Shown: one piece after another, positions 35,005-49,860 of the stretch
How the letters are laid out: each line of letters opens with the position of its first letter
Numbering within the stretch: position 1 is the stretch's first letter
From: Allacma fusca
Taxonomy: Eukaryota; Arthropoda; Collembola; Symphypleona; Sminthuridae
Assembly (NCBI GenBank): GCA_947179485.1
Contig: OX359250.1
Span: 21,124,539 to 21,188,538 of the forward strand
Length of the DNA stretch: 64,000 nt
Reading direction: 5' to 3'
The notes under the pieces: generated by a model
The model's input: the letters and a program-made list of their open reading frames with translations, nothing else
Told to the model about the DNA's origin: nothing
The model's database searches: none
Made by a program: the position numbers and the translations under genes

Positions 35005-37913
35005 CCTTCTCTCCATTGGAAACAAGTTGGATGAAACACTTGCAAGCGATCAATGCCCATTGATTTCTATGAAGTAACTGCGTAATCACTATGTAGTAAG
35101 GACCAGGACGCAATGAGTATTTAAACCTCGGAGCAAATATCAGTTATTGAACTTCAAGTATCTTTTTTTCTCAGACTCCAGCTATGTACATACATACATA
35201 ATTTTGATAAAAAAAAACATGTACGCCTAAAACATGTGTACCTACTCCTTCATTGAACTGGATTCTCCAGGCAAGTTGAAAAATTAAAAGGAATCTCACA
35301 CCTGGTCATTGAGGATGTATTGGTTGGGAAAAACAAATGTGTATTATTGGGACCATTAATGCAGAGATAAGTTGCAGTGGGGGGAATGGCTTAAAAAATT
35401 ATATTCAATTCCAAGTCTGTATTGGTGAATGAAAGCTGCCTACGTTCAGATTGACAGTCTGCGTCTCTCTTTCACTACCAACAACCAATCGTTGTTCAAT
35501 CAGCTCCACAGAATCCATAATATCCGAGTAGGCTTGCATAGGACACACACTCCTTGTGGAGATTACGGAGACATTTTAAGCAACCTGGTTCCTCCTATAA
35601 GCCTCCCATCTCCAACACTACGTCTCTACTTACATACTCGCTCCCATTAATACATACATATGTTAATGCTTATAGTTCTCAAGAGTATCGGATGCACTAG
35701 CACACACAACGACACATTATGGCACTTTGTTACAGTACTAATACATACATACAAATGCATCCACACACGGAAATACATCCTCGTACATACAGCATGCCCA
35801 ATCCCCACTACACCGTTATACATAGCCCCAGTCAAAGTTCACATTAAATTTTAATGTTCATTCAATGCTCCATAAATACACATGCATAGTTCTACTCAGC
35901 CAATGATTTAATATAAGTTTACAGCTAAACACACAATTTGATATGGACTCGCAGTAGCACTTTATATTAGCTCCACAAGAAAACCTCGGAATATTGAAGC
36001 ATGAAGATTTTAGTAGACGTAGAATTCTCTTATGTGAGAGAGAGACAGATCAAGAACAAGCTACAGAGAAAGAGAGAAATATATAGATATAGAGAGAGAG
36101 GGCGAGAGGACCCTTTGGAAATCTCAAGGATCTGGCCCTTTATCAATCACTTATCTATCTCCAGCCATCCATGAAGGTAAGCTCACTCACCTTCAGAAAC
36201 GAAGAAAATTTTTTCTCGTGTTTGGAACAGTTAACAAGTTCTCCGTATATGTGTTGATTACGATCGTTGGCTGTACACTCCGTGGTTACATTAGGTCATG
36301 GCAGTGGAGAGGTGCGGCAAAACTATGGCCATTACACAGTAAAGTATATTTTAACAGCAGGACTGACTAGGATGAGAACAGGGGAGCAAGGAGTAATAGT
36401 ATCTAAGTAAATTGGTGGTATCAACTAGCTCGACGGTGCTAGGAGAGTTGATATAAGGGAAGGCATCTCTCAACTTCTCTCATTACTTTGAACTGGAAAA
36501 AATCACGCACCTAAAAATTTCTCATGATTTTATCAGTGTATTTTTATGCCTGTGATGACGATGATGCAAATTATCGCTTCTTCTCTCCTCTTCTCACTCC
36601 TCTGATTATTATGATTACACTTGTAGAGGAATTAACTGACTCCTTGTTCGAAGTACTACCTGGCCGGTAATAATTATTCCATCTCGTAAACTCCTCAAGT
36701 GCTATCAAAGGGGAAGGTGTATGACTTAATATTTCTCATTTAATGTCCTCTGTGTTCTCATGTCTGTGACACTGTAAGTTACGTTGACACTCAGTCGTAA
36801 AATCCTCAATGTATGCATATGGGATCCGTATAGGCTCGGGTGGCATAAAATTTGTGTAAATTGTTCCCTCCATCAGTTTCGTAATAACTAAAGGAGAATT
36901 CCTTTTGTACGAAAAAGTGGTCTCGGAGTGGGAGCGAGTTCTCTGGGCATTGTATCCTAGATTTGTTGGAAGAAATGGGAGATTTGTGTGTATGTGTAGG
37001 AAAGAGTGTAGATTAAGATCTAGCGAGTCTTCTTCCCTTTGATTTAAACTGTTCTAACAACCCTTGTGTGTATGTGTGTGCTCAGCATTTACGCCTGGCT
37101 CAGTCGTCGATAGATACTCACAATGCGATAGGGAAAAATCAACTTGAATAGACTGTCCTTGCTTTTATTCTCTAATGTGAACACAAGCTTCCTTGTTCTT
37201 AATTCACTGTTCTAATTCAAGAACCTCCGTTGGAATCCATTATACCGCGTAGAATTATCGTATTGAGCCCACCGTCTTCTTTCCAGCCTCTCAAACATAT
37301 TACTACTCTTATCGAATGTAATATCTCCTGCCATTACTAACCATATATATCTCCTCCTATTACAAGCCTCATACATCTCCTCCCATCAAGCCCCATACAT
37401 ATGAGTTACCTTGGTTCAAGCCTCCACAGTCCTCATATTGATTCCTGTATACGTGGAGTAGTGACAATTTACAAAATAGGGATGTATCCATGGATTCTTT
37501 CCATCTTCTGTGTCTTCACATAGAATTGTTTACCTTCCAAGACAATGATTTCATATAAGGAGTCTTGGAGGCATATGGGGGTTCAGAAAGTTCATGTTGG
37601 TAATTATCAGGCTTAATATTAGCTCAGTACTCCTAAGTCAGTTTGAGGCAAGGCTCGGATGAAACAGTGCCCCTACAATAATGTAAATGCCGAAGCCGAA
37701 GACTTCGTAGCCACCGGGATTTATCTGTAAAAGCGTGTAGTTTCGAAGGTGCGTGTAATATCCTTGTGTGAGCTGGCCCATTGTGGACGGTAATGCTGTG
37801 TGTTTTTACCTGTAATTCAGCTTATGACTGTTACTTACTGATTGTGAGTTTGGTTTTGCTTTTGGTGGTAGTGGAGTAGTATGTAGTGGGACCATGAAGG
37901 CTTTGATTGAGAA

Positions 37914-37937
37914 GGAGAGAGAGAGAGAGAGAGAGAG
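37914..37937. repeat. GA microsatellite
   Basis: A GA array of about 24 bases. Confidence 0.95.
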
Positions 37938-39149
37938 CCCTCGTCATTTCTTTTCTCTAATGGCCTCCAATTCCTTATCAATGGTATGTCCAGGTGTTTC
38001 ATTCGGATAGACCAGCTGAGCCTTCACAGCTATTGTCCTAAATAACTATGATATGCTACGCTCTGCTTGAGGGAACTCCAACCTTTAGCGACTCTCTATA
38101 GCAGTCTGTGTGTAATAATAGACACACTTTCATACCTCAAGCTCAGTCATGGTTACTGACAGAACTATATGCAACTGGCTGGCTATCCCTTACACAATTT
38201 CTTATTAGAGACTATTCCCAGAGGATTTTTTAAGAAAATAACCAAGATGAGACAGAGAGGGAAGAAGTGATAAGACTGATCTGTGGAGGATCCTTCATAT
38301 GGACTTGTACAGGGGGGATTCTGGTACTACAGTAATGCAGGTGTAAGTTAGGTTTACGTGAGGTTGGAGCGGACAGGGAGATGGTATGCATGTATAACGA
38401 CATTGTTTTTTTGGTTATAAAAAGTATTTAATATTTTAGGTAATGTTTCCATATCTTGTTCCGTATGTGTGGCTTTACAAGACATTGAGAGTCATTGAGA
38501 GTTTTGTGTTGTTGCTCTGTTAGTTTGTTTCCTCCACTTGGTTACAATTGGTTAGGACGGATGAGTGAGACGCCTTCAGCATATTATGTTAATAAGTCTC
38601 GAAAACAAGTTTGTATAGAGTGTTAAATTCTTGAATATTAATCCTCTCCGATTTAAATCTTACCTAAATGAGTATGAAATATTTATTACTCGTCGATTTC
38701 AATGGTTAACCAACTTGTGGTGGCGAGAAAGAGCTCAGTATATAATCAATGGGTAGGGTCTACTGGTCTCACAGGCGAGGACTCCGTCTACTTATGTACA
38801 TATATGAACACTTTACTACATACTGTCCACTCTCGTATCCCCTATATATGTAGACAATTGTGATGGGGCTTCGTATCTGTTACTGTCTTTTACTACTACT
38901 AGCACTGCTCCTTCCTCAGACACTTATATGCCTTATGCATTAAACTCAAGTTTTTTGTCTCCCTCAAAGTGAGTCCTGTATGTATGGAAGTGCAGAGAAA
39001 ATAAAATATATAGGTTATTATATCTATTTCTTTATTTTGTGGACACTAGATAAAACCATATATGCATTAAAATATCTTGGAATGTAATATCTTTTTGTAA
39101 GATCCTGAACATTGAGAAAAGTTGAACCTCTCTGAAGAATGTTTTTGGT

Positions 39150-39152
<3 letters not shown>

Positions 39153-39197
<45 letters not shown>

Positions 39198-39199
39198 TC
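39153..39199. repeat. CT microsatellite
   Basis: A CT array of about 47 bases with one G interruption near 39185. Confidence 0.95.
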
Positions 39200-42177
39200 A
39201 CTCTTCATCTCACATAAAGATAGGACGGTTATAAGGTAAAATAATACAATCCCGTTTTCAGGGAGAAATAATAAAATGCTGCATGTACAATTGGTGTTAT
39301 TCGACAGGAAGACTTTTCCATCAGGTCTCAATGACAATTATTATCTTTGTATTATTCTGAGCAGGAGGAATAGTACAAAGTTTAAATATTTCCTTATAAA
39401 ACGCATTCCGTGTAGTGAATTCTTTCTTTTGAATCCAAACTTGATCGTTGTTTTCGAGTCATTGTGATTTCCCCAAAAAGTCCTCATTCCTCTTTCCCTG
39501 ACTTGGTTCGCTGGTCAGTGTAGGATGTTGTCGCACTCTTGAGCTAACAACAGCGTTCAACTTGTTCTCATCCCAGCGGAAATTTCTTTTAGCATAATCA
39601 TTCCAGACTCGTTTCCGAGTATTACTATGATTTACTTTGCATAATAGTCATGATTATGACATTTTTCACGGTGCGATACTACTCAGCACTTGTTATGTCA
39701 AAAATATGTATGGGAATGTGTGTGTGGAACCATTGTACTGTCAATGCATGTACATTTTATATTCCATTCTCCTATGTATATGCTCTGGGGCTAGTATCCC
39801 AAATGGTATGTATATTATTACTGCTATATGGTTGCTCCAAATCCTACAATATGAACATTTTCCTACATACAAAAGGGACTATGGGACCACTCACACTCGA
39901 ACTAAAGACTGCCCTCGTAACTCGGCAATGGCTCGGACTATATTTCCTAATAAATGCATACGGACAGGAGAAGTTGACCGTTGCACCCACCTCGGCCATT
40001 CCCACTTACACGATGACGATGACACTAACCAAGAAGCCTAATTTAATGTTAGGCAAGATTTCTCCCCCCCCCCTTTTCACTCCTTATGACTCCCCGTGTA
40101 AGCGGAGGAGCTGGAGAGCCCTAGCTAGGACGGACGAGCAGATATGAGTACAATTACAATTTATAAAAATTATTTTTGTACATGACAATTTCATTTTGAG
40201 GTGCAGGAGTCAGAGGAAACTATTTTGAGAGGGAAGATGGACGGTCGTTCATATTCATCATCCGAGGGCTTGCTCTGTAGATGCAGGAGTTGACAGGGAG
40301 ACGGCACACGGGGAGAAAATTTTTCCGAATTATTCAGCTTTTGTGACTACGTGAAAACTATTGTTGTCAAGTGCTGTGTGTGTGACACGGCCCCGTTACG
40401 CGTAATGTGGGGGAAACAATGGTACGACTTTGACTAGACCCTGCACAGGCAAATGGAGGTTTTGTCCAAAAAAAAACTTCTGTAAGCTTATGGATACTCA
40501 TTCTATTAAAATATTATACCTTCCCATCATTCTGTATTGAACAGTTGCTTCCCTTCAGTTACTCAAGTTCAGCATTGGGTATATACATACCTACAGTATA
40601 GGCTTCCACAAATACAATATATGAAATTTTGTCATATGAGCATGAGCCTGTATTCTATGTACTTTGAGTACATTGCTTATTTCAGGATGCTTCATTCTTC
40701 CCAACTTCACAGTGTCTTGCACAAAGGTAAACTGCATGGTTTATGCATTGGACCTATTTGTACCTTTAGAGGCTGGTGCTATATCATTGCTCTCCACAAT
40801 TTGTCTCCGATTACCGTCAATTTCAGGTTGCTTCATTTTTACCAGCACTCGAATATGTGGTTGGGACTTGGAACTAATTGATATTGGGTTTCTTCAGTAA
40901 TCATACCTTTGTATTAAAAAATGTCATTGGTAGATATTTTTGAAATGCTCATAAATTTCCCCGTCACATGTGTGGCAACGTGGAACATGAGCATTGAGGC
41001 AATACTCCTATTTACTGAGGACGGTTGGGACATGCGACGTGCAATTAGTTGGTGGAGTTATTAGTCACTCGTGGGAATTGCCGGAGTGTCTGGAGCTGCT
41101 CGAGGAATTAAGATCCATTGGTTTGAGGGTGGGAGGGAGGTGCGCAGGACTCGTAATTGTTTGACTGTAATTACAAATGAATTAACACTATTACTGGCTC
41201 GAAGTTGGAGTGCGTGTGGTTTTTGGGAGAGATAGGGCGCATGCATTGCCTCAGTCTCAGCCGGAGTAGTAATATTGGTCCCTCCCGTATATGCGCTCTG
41301 CCGGATGACAGGAATTTTTGTAGTATCTACTATTGGAAGGGAATGGTTTGTGGGGCTCGGTAATAGAAATGAGTATGGGTGGGAAAGATTTGCGCAACAA
41401 GCCAGAGATGTGCATTGATAAATGAGTTGTTGGGAGTCGAAGGTGTAGGTAGAAATAATGAATAGGGCAGGAGGGAGCGGAAGTTGAGCACTACATTGAC
41501 ATTCTCTTCACATGAATTATCATTTAATAGTAGCATTTAATAGAATGATAATAGTTGTCAAAGGACCCGTCTGCGCAGGAGCCCAGGTATAAAGGAACCC
41601 AATGTAACATATCCCATTGGACTCGTTCGAGTTCAAGGGGGGACGGGGAGAGTGGAAGAGTTGTCAGATAATTTAAAGTTAATTGAAGGAATTACTTAAC
41701 CATACTGAACTGTTGAATAAATTGAGGGATACATACTCAATTGGGGATTTCAAATTCCAATAAAATGTATACTTTCAGGATGTGGAGTTGAGATTAGAGA
41801 AGTCATTCACGACTTGCATATTAGAGGTAACAAACAGACTGGCGGAGCGGAGATAAGAGCTGCAGTGATTTAAATGACTCGAGAGGAGAGATACTATGTA
41901 CGGAGTGGGTTCGGAGTAATAAATAATAATACTTGACAGTCTGTTATTTTGCTTGTGTGCAAAGGGGCGGTCGTGACTGTATGAAGAATGAGGTGGGGGA
42001 GATGACAACACGATGGATACCTGTGTGTATGTAAGATGTCAATATTGACTCAACCTGCTCTTTCGATTAGATTCCTCCTTCTCAATTGCGAGCAACTATA
42101 ACTTAACAAACACGCATAAACTAACGGCTAGTTATTCACTGGTTTTGTTTATCTCCCTCCTCACAATCAGTGTAACT

Positions 42178-42202
42178 GAGAGAGAGAGAGAGAGAGAGAG
42201 AG
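42178..42202. repeat. GA microsatellite
   Basis: A GA array of about 25 bases. Confidence 0.94.
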
Positions 42203-42915
42203 TATGGAGAAACCTCACAATTTTTTTCCCCCATTTTGAAGGAACCAGAAACATTATTTTGTTATGATATATTTTCGTAACTAGTTTCACGATCTGTTCC
42301 TTACTCCAAATTCTTTTCTTCCCTCTACACTCAGCCCAGATTGTGTAGGAAAGAAATAACCGGGGAGAGGGAAAAAACAAAAGGAACAATAATTGTGGGA
42401 ATTCATAGATTTGTAACATTTTAACTCTCTCAAGTATACATACAGACGTTACGAGTTGGAGCATTCGTTTGGGAAATTGTAAATGCAAGTATAATTCCAA
42501 TGATCGAGGTTGATGAGATTGTTGCGATGGATAAGCAAAAGGTAATCCTAGACGCGGCCTCCACTTGGTGGTTGTGCTCAAGCTCGGAGTGAACTCATGA
42601 ATTGTTAATAATGGGAACGTGTTGCAAAGAATATTTTTGTAGTTATTTTCCAACCTTATATACACATATCCCCAAGTGTATGCTCTCCATGAGAGTCTGT
42701 CTCTCCACTACTACTCCTGTTCCATATTATTTTTCCCCTTATATTTTTACCAAACTGATCCACCATCACATTAGACCCAACACATCCTACTCACTCAATA
42801 TACGTGGAAAGTGTACAAGTAGATGAGTGAGTGCATACTGCACACATGTACCTTCCATGAGTAACAAAAACGTGTGTACTCAATTCATATATGAGAAAGC
42901 TATATTGAACATCAG

Positions 42916-42942
42916 TTGTGTGTATGTGTGTGTGTGTGTGTG
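42916..42942. repeat. GT microsatellite
   Basis: A TG array of about 27 bases with one TATG interruption. Confidence 0.9.
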
Positions 42943-43103
42943 AGTGAGCGCGTCCAACTTTTTTTTCCACTACTTTGCATTGCTCATGTTTCCAATATCC
43001 TTGTTGCATGGTGAGATGCGTAAATACATATGTACGTGCTGTGCATTGCAGTAGACAGAGAGACTCTAGGGTCGGTTTTTATTTATAGAGTTTTAGCTGG
43101 AAA

Positions 43104-43124
43104 CTCCTGCATTGCATGCAGGAG
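43104..43124. repeat. Perfect 8-bp inverted repeat (hairpin)
   Basis: Arms CTCCTGCA and TGCAGGAG flank a five-base loop. It lacks the T-run of a terminator and lies in noncoding DNA. Confidence 0.8.
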
Positions 43125-44787
43125 GGCGATGTAAAGATTTATTAATTGAACTTCAATAATGGTTTCAGAAGGGAAAACTATAATGTACAAACACCCGGGG
43201 TATGTATACACACATTAGTAGATACTAGGACTCCGCTCTTATTTTTTTACAATCTCAAGCTCTCCATCGATACATATGTAAGCAGAGGCTCAATCCATCC
43301 CAAGAACCACAGCTTCGCCTGTCAGTCTGAATTTTTTATCTGGCACTAGTAAAAATACTAAATTCAGGATAGGAAAGGGAAAATGGATTATTAGACTTCA
43401 CAGGCTCCCTAGTAAAATTCATTTTCACCACTTGGGCTGTCCAGCCTCCAGCCTTCCTATATATTCCTCTGAGATTTTATTTCACTCCAATTTTGTCTTA
43501 CTGTTTATTACGCCTGGCTTTATTTCTCACAACTTGAAATAATGGCTCATTTGTGTCTGTCAATAGTTCCCCAATCCCTTTCCCTTTAATTTTTCCCATC
43601 TAAAATTTTTTCTAATATATAGTAAGGATTATTATCAATGACATTATTATTTTCAAATAATATTTTACTGCTAAAATTAGAATTCCCGAACCATTACATA
43701 CATACAATGCTAAAGGGGAAATTTTTGCAAATTTTAAAAGGTTTCTAATTTTAGATAGTAATAAATTCCCACTGGGAGGATTATCAATTATTTTTTGATA
43801 TATCAGTGCAATTTTTTTTAAATATTATTGAAGAGCGTAAAGGATGGGGAGCTTCATTCATAAATAGGAAAAGATTGAAAAGTAGGAACGGGACAGAGGC
43901 AAAAAAGAATATGAATTTGTGATGTTGACGCTACTTGGGAGTAAACATATGAACACATGCAAAAGGAGTGTTACGCAATGCGAGCACATGAGAGAGTGTG
44001 AGGAGGAATATTGTATGAAGGCTGGTACGTGGACAGAGGAAGGAAGAGCAAGTGTGAGAGGGTTGCCGGAGGGTAAACATTTTTCTACTCTTTGCATTAC
44101 TTTTTTTTCCCCTCTGAGGCTTCTGTGTCTGTGAATGAGCCGAAACTCGTGATAACTGTATTAAGAGGGGGGACGAGAGATGGAAAAAATTACATCGGTT
44201 TGTAATTAAGACCGCCTTGCTCATTATCATGCATGCCTTTTCATCTGAGTGTAAAGTTTTCATCTTGAAGCTATTCTTTTGTCCAAGTTGGGAGTGAAAC
44301 TGATTTGTCTATTTTTTCTCCTTCACCGTCCCACCTCAGCCTATGAGTATACATAAGGACAGTTCCCTATCTTCCACAAGATATTAGATCCCCGCTGCTC
44401 AGAAGTTCTTCCCAAACTCCGAGAGATTCCCACAAGTTTCATATTATTTGTCCTGGTGTGTATGTATACATACCTAAGTGAGTCTCCCCATTGCCAATAT
44501 ATACTGGGAAAATGCAAGTTTTTTGTCAACTCTGGGATGTTTAAAGGTTTAATCTCGTTAAAAGTTGTTAATGAAAATTGTCTCTGAGATTGAGGAAGAG
44601 CCTCCTTGTCTTACCCGGGTCCAGGCTGTTGTTCCCCAACTCCTATACTCACACTATATAGAACCCCACACGAGGTTCAAGCCAGCGCCAGAGACCCCAT
44701 AGAGAAACATAAATAAGAAAGTTTTACAACAATTTTTACTTAAAGTTAATTAATGAATTCTACCTTGCTCGGCAATTTTTTCTCATC

Positions 44788-44790
<3 letters not shown>

Positions 44791-44828
<38 letters not shown>

Positions 44829-44839
44829 TCTCTCTCTCT
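44791..44839. repeat. CT microsatellite
   Basis: A CT array of about 49 bases with one CC interruption. Confidence 0.95.
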
Positions 44840-45316
44840 TTGATTTTTAGTAGTAAAAGTTTTACGATGAGATAAAAGTTTCAACGCTTTTAAATAATTA
44901 GTTTCCAGATGAATCTTAAGTATTCGATTCTATTGATTCACAAAGACAAAGAGGTCTGGGGAGTTGGAGAGTTGGAGATAAAGAGCCAGTTCCGTGGTCA
45001 AGTAGGAACGGCCTAAGAGCGGAGCGATTAAGTATCTATAACAAAACTAGGTATATAGGATGCACACACTATCACTTCTACCCCCTTGCAACTTTTACAC
45101 ATGCGGAGTTATGGAGAGGGAGGAAAAAATCCCAAGTCAAGGATGTCTAATTAATCAAAACTTTTTGTAATATTAAGTCAACTTTAATAACCAGAGGTTT
45201 TTCTCTCCACACAGCAAGAGAGACAAACAGATAGAGAAATAGATACAGGAGCACATCGCCTTTTTTTTTCTATTCCAGCTTGTAAATCCACATTGAGTGA
45301 GTATAGCCGGTTCTCG

Positions 45317-45333
45317 TGTGTGTGTGTGTGTGT
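45317..45333. repeat. GT microsatellite
   Basis: A GT array of about 17 bases. Confidence 0.88.
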
Positions 45334-48276
45334 ATATCTCCTCCTAAGACCTGTGAAAAGTAGGGATGTTTGTTGTGTAAGTACGTCCATGTATGTCCAG
45401 GTAGCTATATAGCTATAAGCAGTTGTGTTATAGGACTGTGTCTGTGCCTCTGTGCTTATGAAGTGTTGGGTGTTAGGTCCAAGTTGCGTGTATCCATGCA
45501 TATCCTATAGCCTACAGTAACTACCGCATTGATCAACTTTGTCCATACTTTACCTCTTGGCGAACACATGTTAACTACATCAATCTGCATACAACATGAA
45601 GGTGCACGCTTTAAAGTTAACCTGCTAGAAATCTCCCAGACAGCGAGCAATCTTATGCATCTATTTCACACACACACACAGCTCGGACACCATATCATGT
45701 GTCTGGGTCTACAGAGCTTATAACTTGTACACACATAGGATTTTGAACGTGAGTGTATTATATGGGACTTGTATGCTAATAGGGGTCTTGTCAGCATTGG
45801 AAGGGATTTGGTATGCATGATCAGGGACTTTTGATGTGGTTAAATATTAGTATGGAGCTACATATGTATGTGTGCTATGCGTAGAGTCCCTGTCTGTAGC
45901 TCTGGCATGAGGTGTGTGTGTATGTACATTGTGCAAGACTAGCCTGGTATGTCCACAACCTGGAGGTACATATAGACAGAGCGTAGAGCAAATTGTTTAC
46001 AGGTACTGCTAAACGTGATAAAAGAGGTTTACTAATCAGTTAAAGGCAGGAGTGTATAGAAGGAGCTGAGCAACCTCATCTGCAAATACTTTGCAAATGA
46101 ATTACAACAATGATGATCATACACTGCAATGAACCATCATCATCAATGAACGGTTTACCGATGACTTGTCCAACAAATATTGATGAGATTCCATGTGCAT
46201 ACTAATTCCTCAAAAGCCCTGCCTGGGAAGTGCTTCACCCAACAACACTCTCAGTTTCAGTGCTGATTGTGCATCTTACACTACTCTCCGTCCCTGATTC
46301 AATGTAATTTGTTAATACATGCAAACATCTCTACAAGATAAACACTGGATTTTCTGTTTGTGACGGAGTGGTAGAGAATATAATTTAAATTGTTAAGAAA
46401 CGGGCCAACGCCCTTATTGATTGAATGCAATCAGTGTTTTACTTACGTTTTAGTACCTACACATAGATATGTGTCTACATAGAGAGACGTGCAGGGAGCC
46501 GTGGTTCCCATCATTTTTATTTCATTAGAGAAATCTCCAAGGGAATACTATGGAATTCACAGTATTACAAATTATTGAGTTGGAATATTATTACATGAAA
46601 AATTCCATTAGTAGTGGAAGTGGACCTACTCTCTACTGGACGACTGTAGCCAGTCAGTTTTCGGAGTTAATATTCATACTTAAGCAACTAACGCACTAAA
46701 ATACAATCACCCTAATAGACTTTTTCCAGTGGGAGGGAGCGCACAGGCATGAGGGGCTCTTGTCGTAAGAATTACTTGGGAAAGCCTTCCCATAAGAGAT
46801 ACATACATACATCTGGAAGAAAGGCTAGAATCCAACTAGTGTAACAGCCCCACTGTTACCTTCCATACTAAGGAGCCTGGTAACTTGCTAAAAACTAAAA
46901 ACTGCCAGAGAAATAGAGAGAGAGAGAAATACATGTGAAAAAAAATCAAGAGGAACTATATTGGTTTTCCGATCGATCAGAATTACTTGCTTTGGCTAAT
47001 AAAAGACAAGTTTTTCCTCGTATGTTGAGAATATGTAAAAAAAAAATTGAAAATATGCCTTGCCCGTACGCACATACATACTTACATAGGTCCTCTTGTA
47101 TGAGCATATTTAGATACACATACATAATAGCATCACCCAATCCAAGTCACATACTAACAGTCACCCCAGCACCTACACAATACTAAAGTTTTAGTCCTAG
47201 TTTTTTTTTATACCGTAAAGGGAATTCGTAGAGCTAAATAGATGAAGCTCCTGACTGTAACGTTCCCTTGTTGTAGTATTCAATAATACTGACAGGCATT
47301 TCATGGAGTCTCACGTCAGCTCAGCCTGTCATGTTTAACGTCATTCCGATTAATTTCATTTCTGTATTCATTCGGCGTCCGCAATGAAAACTGAGACGTT
47401 CGGAACAGGTACACATGTACAGTAAGGAGCTATCAAGTGTACCTTCCTCCTCCGCTCCACTCACTCTCCCCATACTCAGCGAAAAACAGGTACATCCACC
47501 CTTGTACTAAAGCATGTCCAGGAATCTTCTTACTCTCTCCTAACACATCTGGGAGGAAGGGGAAAAAATTGAAACACTAAAAGATAACTGTGCTGAAAGT
47601 ATCTCAAGAAGTATCATGTCTCATTACAGGAGTCTGGATGTCTTGAGGTGAAACTGTACTAAAAATAGAAGGATAATTGTCCTCCGTACTTATAGAAAGA
47701 AATACAAGCCTTTCCTTTGATAATACAGAGCAAACAATTCCCTCCAACTTTCCCTCAACCCCTCTCTCAGTCATTTTTTTCTAGTCACTTCCAATGGACA
47801 ACTTTAGGTTTCCGAAACATAGGCGACAGGAGTGAGGGAGAGAGCCTCAGAGACAGTGCGTAATGCTCATGCTACGCAAAGTTAAACATAATACAAAATT
47901 CCGGAATGCCAAACTATGTTCCAGCAAGTTTGAGCATATAGTAGTAGTTGTAAGCTTGGCCATTGTGGAGGTTCCCTTACGGGTGGTTCTTAGCTATGAG
48001 GAAGGGGTAAGGTCTGGGTGATACAACTGGCGTAACAACTATATAGTTATTTTGTATGTATCTGTGGGGAAATGTATGTAGAGTATTTGAAGCTATAGAT
48101 AGTATATGAGATAAGGTACAAAGTAAAATAAATATTATTTAGGCCTGCCGCAAGCTTTATTATCCTCCGTGTGTCTTCAACAGTAATAAGGATAAGGTAC
48201 GTTGAGTGTAGGTATCTACAGGGGTAGTTATATGGCTGAAGGAAGAGAATCTGCGGAAGAAAGGCAGGGAGTGAGG

Positions 48277-48287
<11 letters not shown>

Positions 48288-48309
<22 letters not shown>
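48288..48309. repeat. GA microsatellite
   Basis: A GA array of about 22 bases, preceded by a purine-rich tract. Confidence 0.92.
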
Positions 48310-49031
48310 AGCGTACCCAAAAGACTGACGGAGACTGTATAGACCTATAGGACAGAGTATACATATATGAGGTTGGGTTGGTCTCGGAATGCAAAGTAAA
48401 GGGTAATGTGATGAGATGTAGATGTGGAGAGATGTGGAGGACAGGAAAATTAGGGAGCCGACAATTGAGTGAAAGTAGAAGCAAGTTAGTATAGCATTTT
48501 TATATTAGAGTAAGTTTAAGTTCTGTTTAGGAATCACTAGGGACAGGCAGGCTAGAGGAAAAGAACGAGTTTGCCCGCATCATTTGGCATGGAATGAGTG
48601 GAAAAGTTTGTCGAGAGAGAAGAAAAGCTTGCTAGGTTGCCTCTGTGCCCATCGCTTTACTCTCTGCATTGTGGTGTAAGTATGGTGTTGCTCTTTCCGT
48701 AAGTTTTTTTTCCCCAAGTAAGCAAGACAGAGATACTGGGTATGAGGGAAAGGGAGGTCGTAGGTAGGAAATACGAGGTTGGTTAGGTGAGTTAGTTGGA
48801 AATAGCTAGAGACAAGTATGTAGAGTTCCTATGTATGACTGACTATATTTTGGGAGAAAGAGAGAAAGGCGGGTTTGAACTCTCAAGAAGCATCGCGTTC
48901 GCATTTTATAGTGTTACTGCCAATGACATGAATTCTGAAAACGTAAGATTACCAAGCTGCTTTTTGTAATTTTTTCCACGTTTCTTTCTCGCACTGTTTT
49001 CGTATTCGTCCTGCTCTCTCATCGTCCACGC

Positions 49032-49032
<1 letters not shown>

Positions 49033-49082
<50 letters not shown>
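49033..49082. repeat. GA microsatellite
   Basis: An uninterrupted GA array of about 50 bases. Confidence 0.96.
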
Positions 49083-49087
<5 letters not shown>

Positions 49088-49416
49088 CACGAAAAATAGA
49101 GTGGAGCGCCCGCCCGAGACGCTCATGTTGTAATAATAACAAGGGGGAATATAGTCACATATGTACACATCACTATAGAATTTTGACTCTCCGAGATGCC
49201 TTTCCCTATGAAATTTTAAATGTCTACCAGTCGTACGTAGCGGATACACTCTCTCCGGGTTTTTTTCTCTCTTATTCTCTGCGAGCAAGGGTAATTTCTA
49301 TTACGAAGCCAAATTTCCTTGATTTGAATTCATATCATAAAAGTGGTATTGTGTTCTTATTTACGGCTCTCTCGAGTCCAACTCGATCAGAATGAAGTCC
49401 AAACGTGAGTAACACT

Positions 49417-49417
<1 letters not shown>

Positions 49418-49490
<73 letters not shown>

Positions 49491-49498
49491 GAGAGAGA
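49418..49498. repeat. Longest GA microsatellite
   Basis: About 66 bases of pure GA followed by GA units with GG interruptions. Confidence 0.96.
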
Positions 49499-49828
49499 AG
49501 AAAACTTCCAATCATAATTTTTTCGACCTTCCCTTCCTTTGATTCCTGTAATGCAATTTTTAGCCCTTTTTCATAAAAAATATCATGTTTCACCCACCAC
49601 CCTTTTTTCCCTATACTCTCCCGGCTCCTCTCCCTGCCACTCTCCAGCAGCCCGACTTCACCCCGAATTTTCTTGATGAGACCCAAAAGTAACTACTCAA
49701 GTCGAAACGGTTATTATTATTAAGCATACATTTATATCTTCCCTCCTTGTTACCAACTTATTGCGGAGCATCCCATAAATTAAACCCTCACATATGAGCC
49801 AAGTTCCTACACTCATCACATCAACTTC

Positions 49829-49829
49829 A

Positions 49830-49860
<31 letters not shown>
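49829..49860. repeat. CT microsatellite
   Basis: A CT array of about 32 bases with one CC interruption, ending in a C run. Confidence 0.94.

Larger units (their letters stand above)
32521..39000. other. Noncoding, downstream flank part 1
   Basis: No credible gene. It has CA arrays (about 33200-33217, 33592-33609), a CT array (34978-35004) and a GA array (37914-37937), with interspersed TACA-type words. The short frames have no recognisable domains. Confidence 0.65.
39001..44000. other. Noncoding, downstream flank part 2
   Basis: No credible gene. The frames at 39637-40147 (up to 165 codons), 40537-40881 and, on -, 42132-42665 (177 codons, partly CT/GA repeat) lack domains, splice support or biased codon use. 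A small hairpin at 43104-43124 and a local duplication near 40680/40821 are noted separately. Confidence 0.6.

Noticed and set aside
39637..40147. Two overlapping + frames of 134 and 165 codons
   Set aside because: They overlap in different frames, lack recognisable motifs, and show no splice or composition support.
41591..41598. TATAAAGG resembling a TATA box
   Set aside because: No gene follows and no initiator is seen. Such words are expected by chance in A+T-rich DNA.
42132..42665. 177-codon frame on the minus strand
   Set aside because: Part is a translated GA/CT repeat (Ser-Leu run). There is no domain, and codon usage looks random.
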